This document shows, one piece after another, positions 14,118 to 14,881 of a DNA stretch of 14,881 nt. The position numbers were made by a program, and so were the translations under genes. The notes under the pieces are model-generated. The model was not told the origin of the DNA. It ran no database searches and was given only the letters and a program-made list of their open reading frames with translations. Source of the DNA: Gammaproteobacteria bacterium (GTDB lineage Bacteria; Pseudomonadota; Gammaproteobacteria; Pseudomonadales; Litorivicinaceae); contig PBDH01000041.1 in assembly GCA_002717305.1 (NCBI GenBank), positions 1-14,881 of the forward strand, in the 5' to 3' direction. Numbering within the stretch: position 1 is the stretch's first letter; each line of letters starts with the position of its first letter.

Positions 14118-14881
14118 TTATCTGCAAAACTGTATCTTTAAGCTCTCTTTGGGCCCATATCCTTCAAATACTTGATTGATGTCTGCCAACGATAAACGAT
14201 GTGATACAAGCCGCCCAATATCGGTACCATAGGCTTTTAGTCCTTCAATGGCCTCTGGGATATTATGGTTTAGCGAGTGCGATCCGGCCAAGGTAATTTG
14301 ACGGCGGAAAAGCTCGAACGGCGAAATTTCTATCCGAGCCTCTGAGGGGCAAACGCCGAAAAACAAGCCCACTCCTCCATTTGCAATATAATCGATCAGT
14401 TTCGTCGCGACTGCTGGCACACCTGTAGCATCTGCTACCAAATCAACATTTTGTCGCAAACTGTTTAGCTCATCTGAATGGGCTTCAATAGCTTTAAATC
14501 CGAAGCTTTCGGCCAAGGAAAGACGCGTTCGGTCTAAATCAACCAAAGAAATATTGGTTAAGCCAGAGACTTGTAATCCAATTGCCATTAAAAGACCAAT
14601 CGGGCCAGCACCAAAAATAAGGGCCGAACCTGCGCGATGCGCCTGAGCGGCGTGCAGACCATTTAAAACACAGCCTAAAGGTTCTGCTAGCGCCGCGATT
14701 TCATAGGGCATATCGCCAATGGAATGAACTTGTGACGCCTGAACCAGGCTATATTCAGCAAACCCACCATCGCATGTAACCCCATATGCGCCTAATGTTT
14801 CGCATAAATGGGCCCAACCTTTTTTACATGCTGGGCAACTGCCACATTCAAGGTTTGGATCCACCACAACGCGATCACCAA
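14118..14881 (-). CDS. Zinc-dependent medium-chain alcohol/polyol dehydrogenase, partial
   Basis: The gene runs off the right edge, so its 5' end is missing. In-frame GDRVV just before VDPN shows that the reading frame continues past the GTG at 14867, which is not the start. The visible part has the structural-zinc cysteines in C-x2-C-x2-C-x7-C spacing (CGSCPACKKGWAHLC), then EPLGC, the Rossmann motif GAGPIG and a typical C-terminal segment. This fits the sorbitol, threonine and other polyol dehydrogenases of the MDR family. The catalytic-zinc cysteine and histidine lie outside the window. It converges on the transporter operon and could oxidise the same class of substrate. It also lies beyond the right repeat, so it may not be part of the same unit. 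Confidence 0.88.
   Translation of the reverse strand, partial: GDRVVVDPNLECGSCPACKKGWAHLCETLGAYGVTCDGGFAEYSLVQASQVHSIGDMPYEIAALAEPLGCVLNGLHAAQAHRAGSALIFGAGPIGLLMAIGLQVSGLTNISLVDLDRTRLSLAESFGFKAIEAHSDELNSLRQNVDLVADATGVPAVATKLIDYIANGGVGLFFGVCPSEARIEISPFELFRRQITLAGSHSLNHNIPEAIEGLKAYGTDIGRLVSHRLSLADINQVFEGYGPKESLKIQFCR

Noticed and set aside
14118..14867. Dehydrogenase starting at GTG 14867
   Set aside because: The frame stays open to the window edge with the family sequence GDRVV, so the real start is outside the window.

Overview
This window looks like accessory DNA of an alphaproteobacterium, perhaps a marine Rhodobacterales relative. That rests on moderate base composition, a family-1 sugar ABC importer of the UgpC/MalK type, and tightly packed sugar operons. 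The taxonomic guess is weak because no core or RNA marker gene is present. The window carries one complete catabolic locus that I cannot match to a known pathway.

Layout. Positions 1-516 are non-coding and repeat-rich. They hold two perfect 16-bp palindromes, two CCCCCACA boxes 12 bp apart, a piece that looks like the 3' end of a tRNA gene (373-399), and two GGGACCACTT boxes 12 bp apart. This resembles an integration site. At 517-1035 (minus) lies a short, apparently C-terminally truncated relative of the TIM-barrel 'phosphoenolpyruvate hydrolase-like' family. Positions 1143-4872 (plus) form a three-gene operon: an UPF0261/Tm-1 N-domain protein, a full-length TIM-barrel protein, and a flavoprotein resembling 3-ketosteroid dehydrogenase. 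Positions 4896-6623 (minus) encode a regulator in which the same TIM barrel is fused to an NtrC-type AAA+ domain and a Fis-type DNA-binding domain. The AAA+ motifs are badly degraded.

Positions 6750-13527 (plus) form a second operon, divergent from the regulator: periplasmic binding protein, hairpin terminator, two permeases, PfkB kinase, SDR dehydrogenase, HAD-IIA phosphatase and ABC ATPase. Most of these genes overlap or abut. Positions 13528-14117 are degenerate DNA with a likely DUF336/GlcG remnant and a diverged second copy of the left-hand repeat. Positions 14118-14881 (minus) hold the C-terminal part of a zinc-dependent medium-chain dehydrogenase that runs off the window.

Working model (inference): the importer brings in a sugar-like or polyol-like compound. 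It is oxidised, phosphorylated and dephosphorylated by the SDR, PfkB, HAD and flavin enzymes, and handled by the Tm-1-type protein pair. The regulator senses a ligand through a barrel copied from the pathway enzyme and controls both operons without sigma-54 activation. Diverged direct repeats bracket the locus, so it may have moved as a unit.
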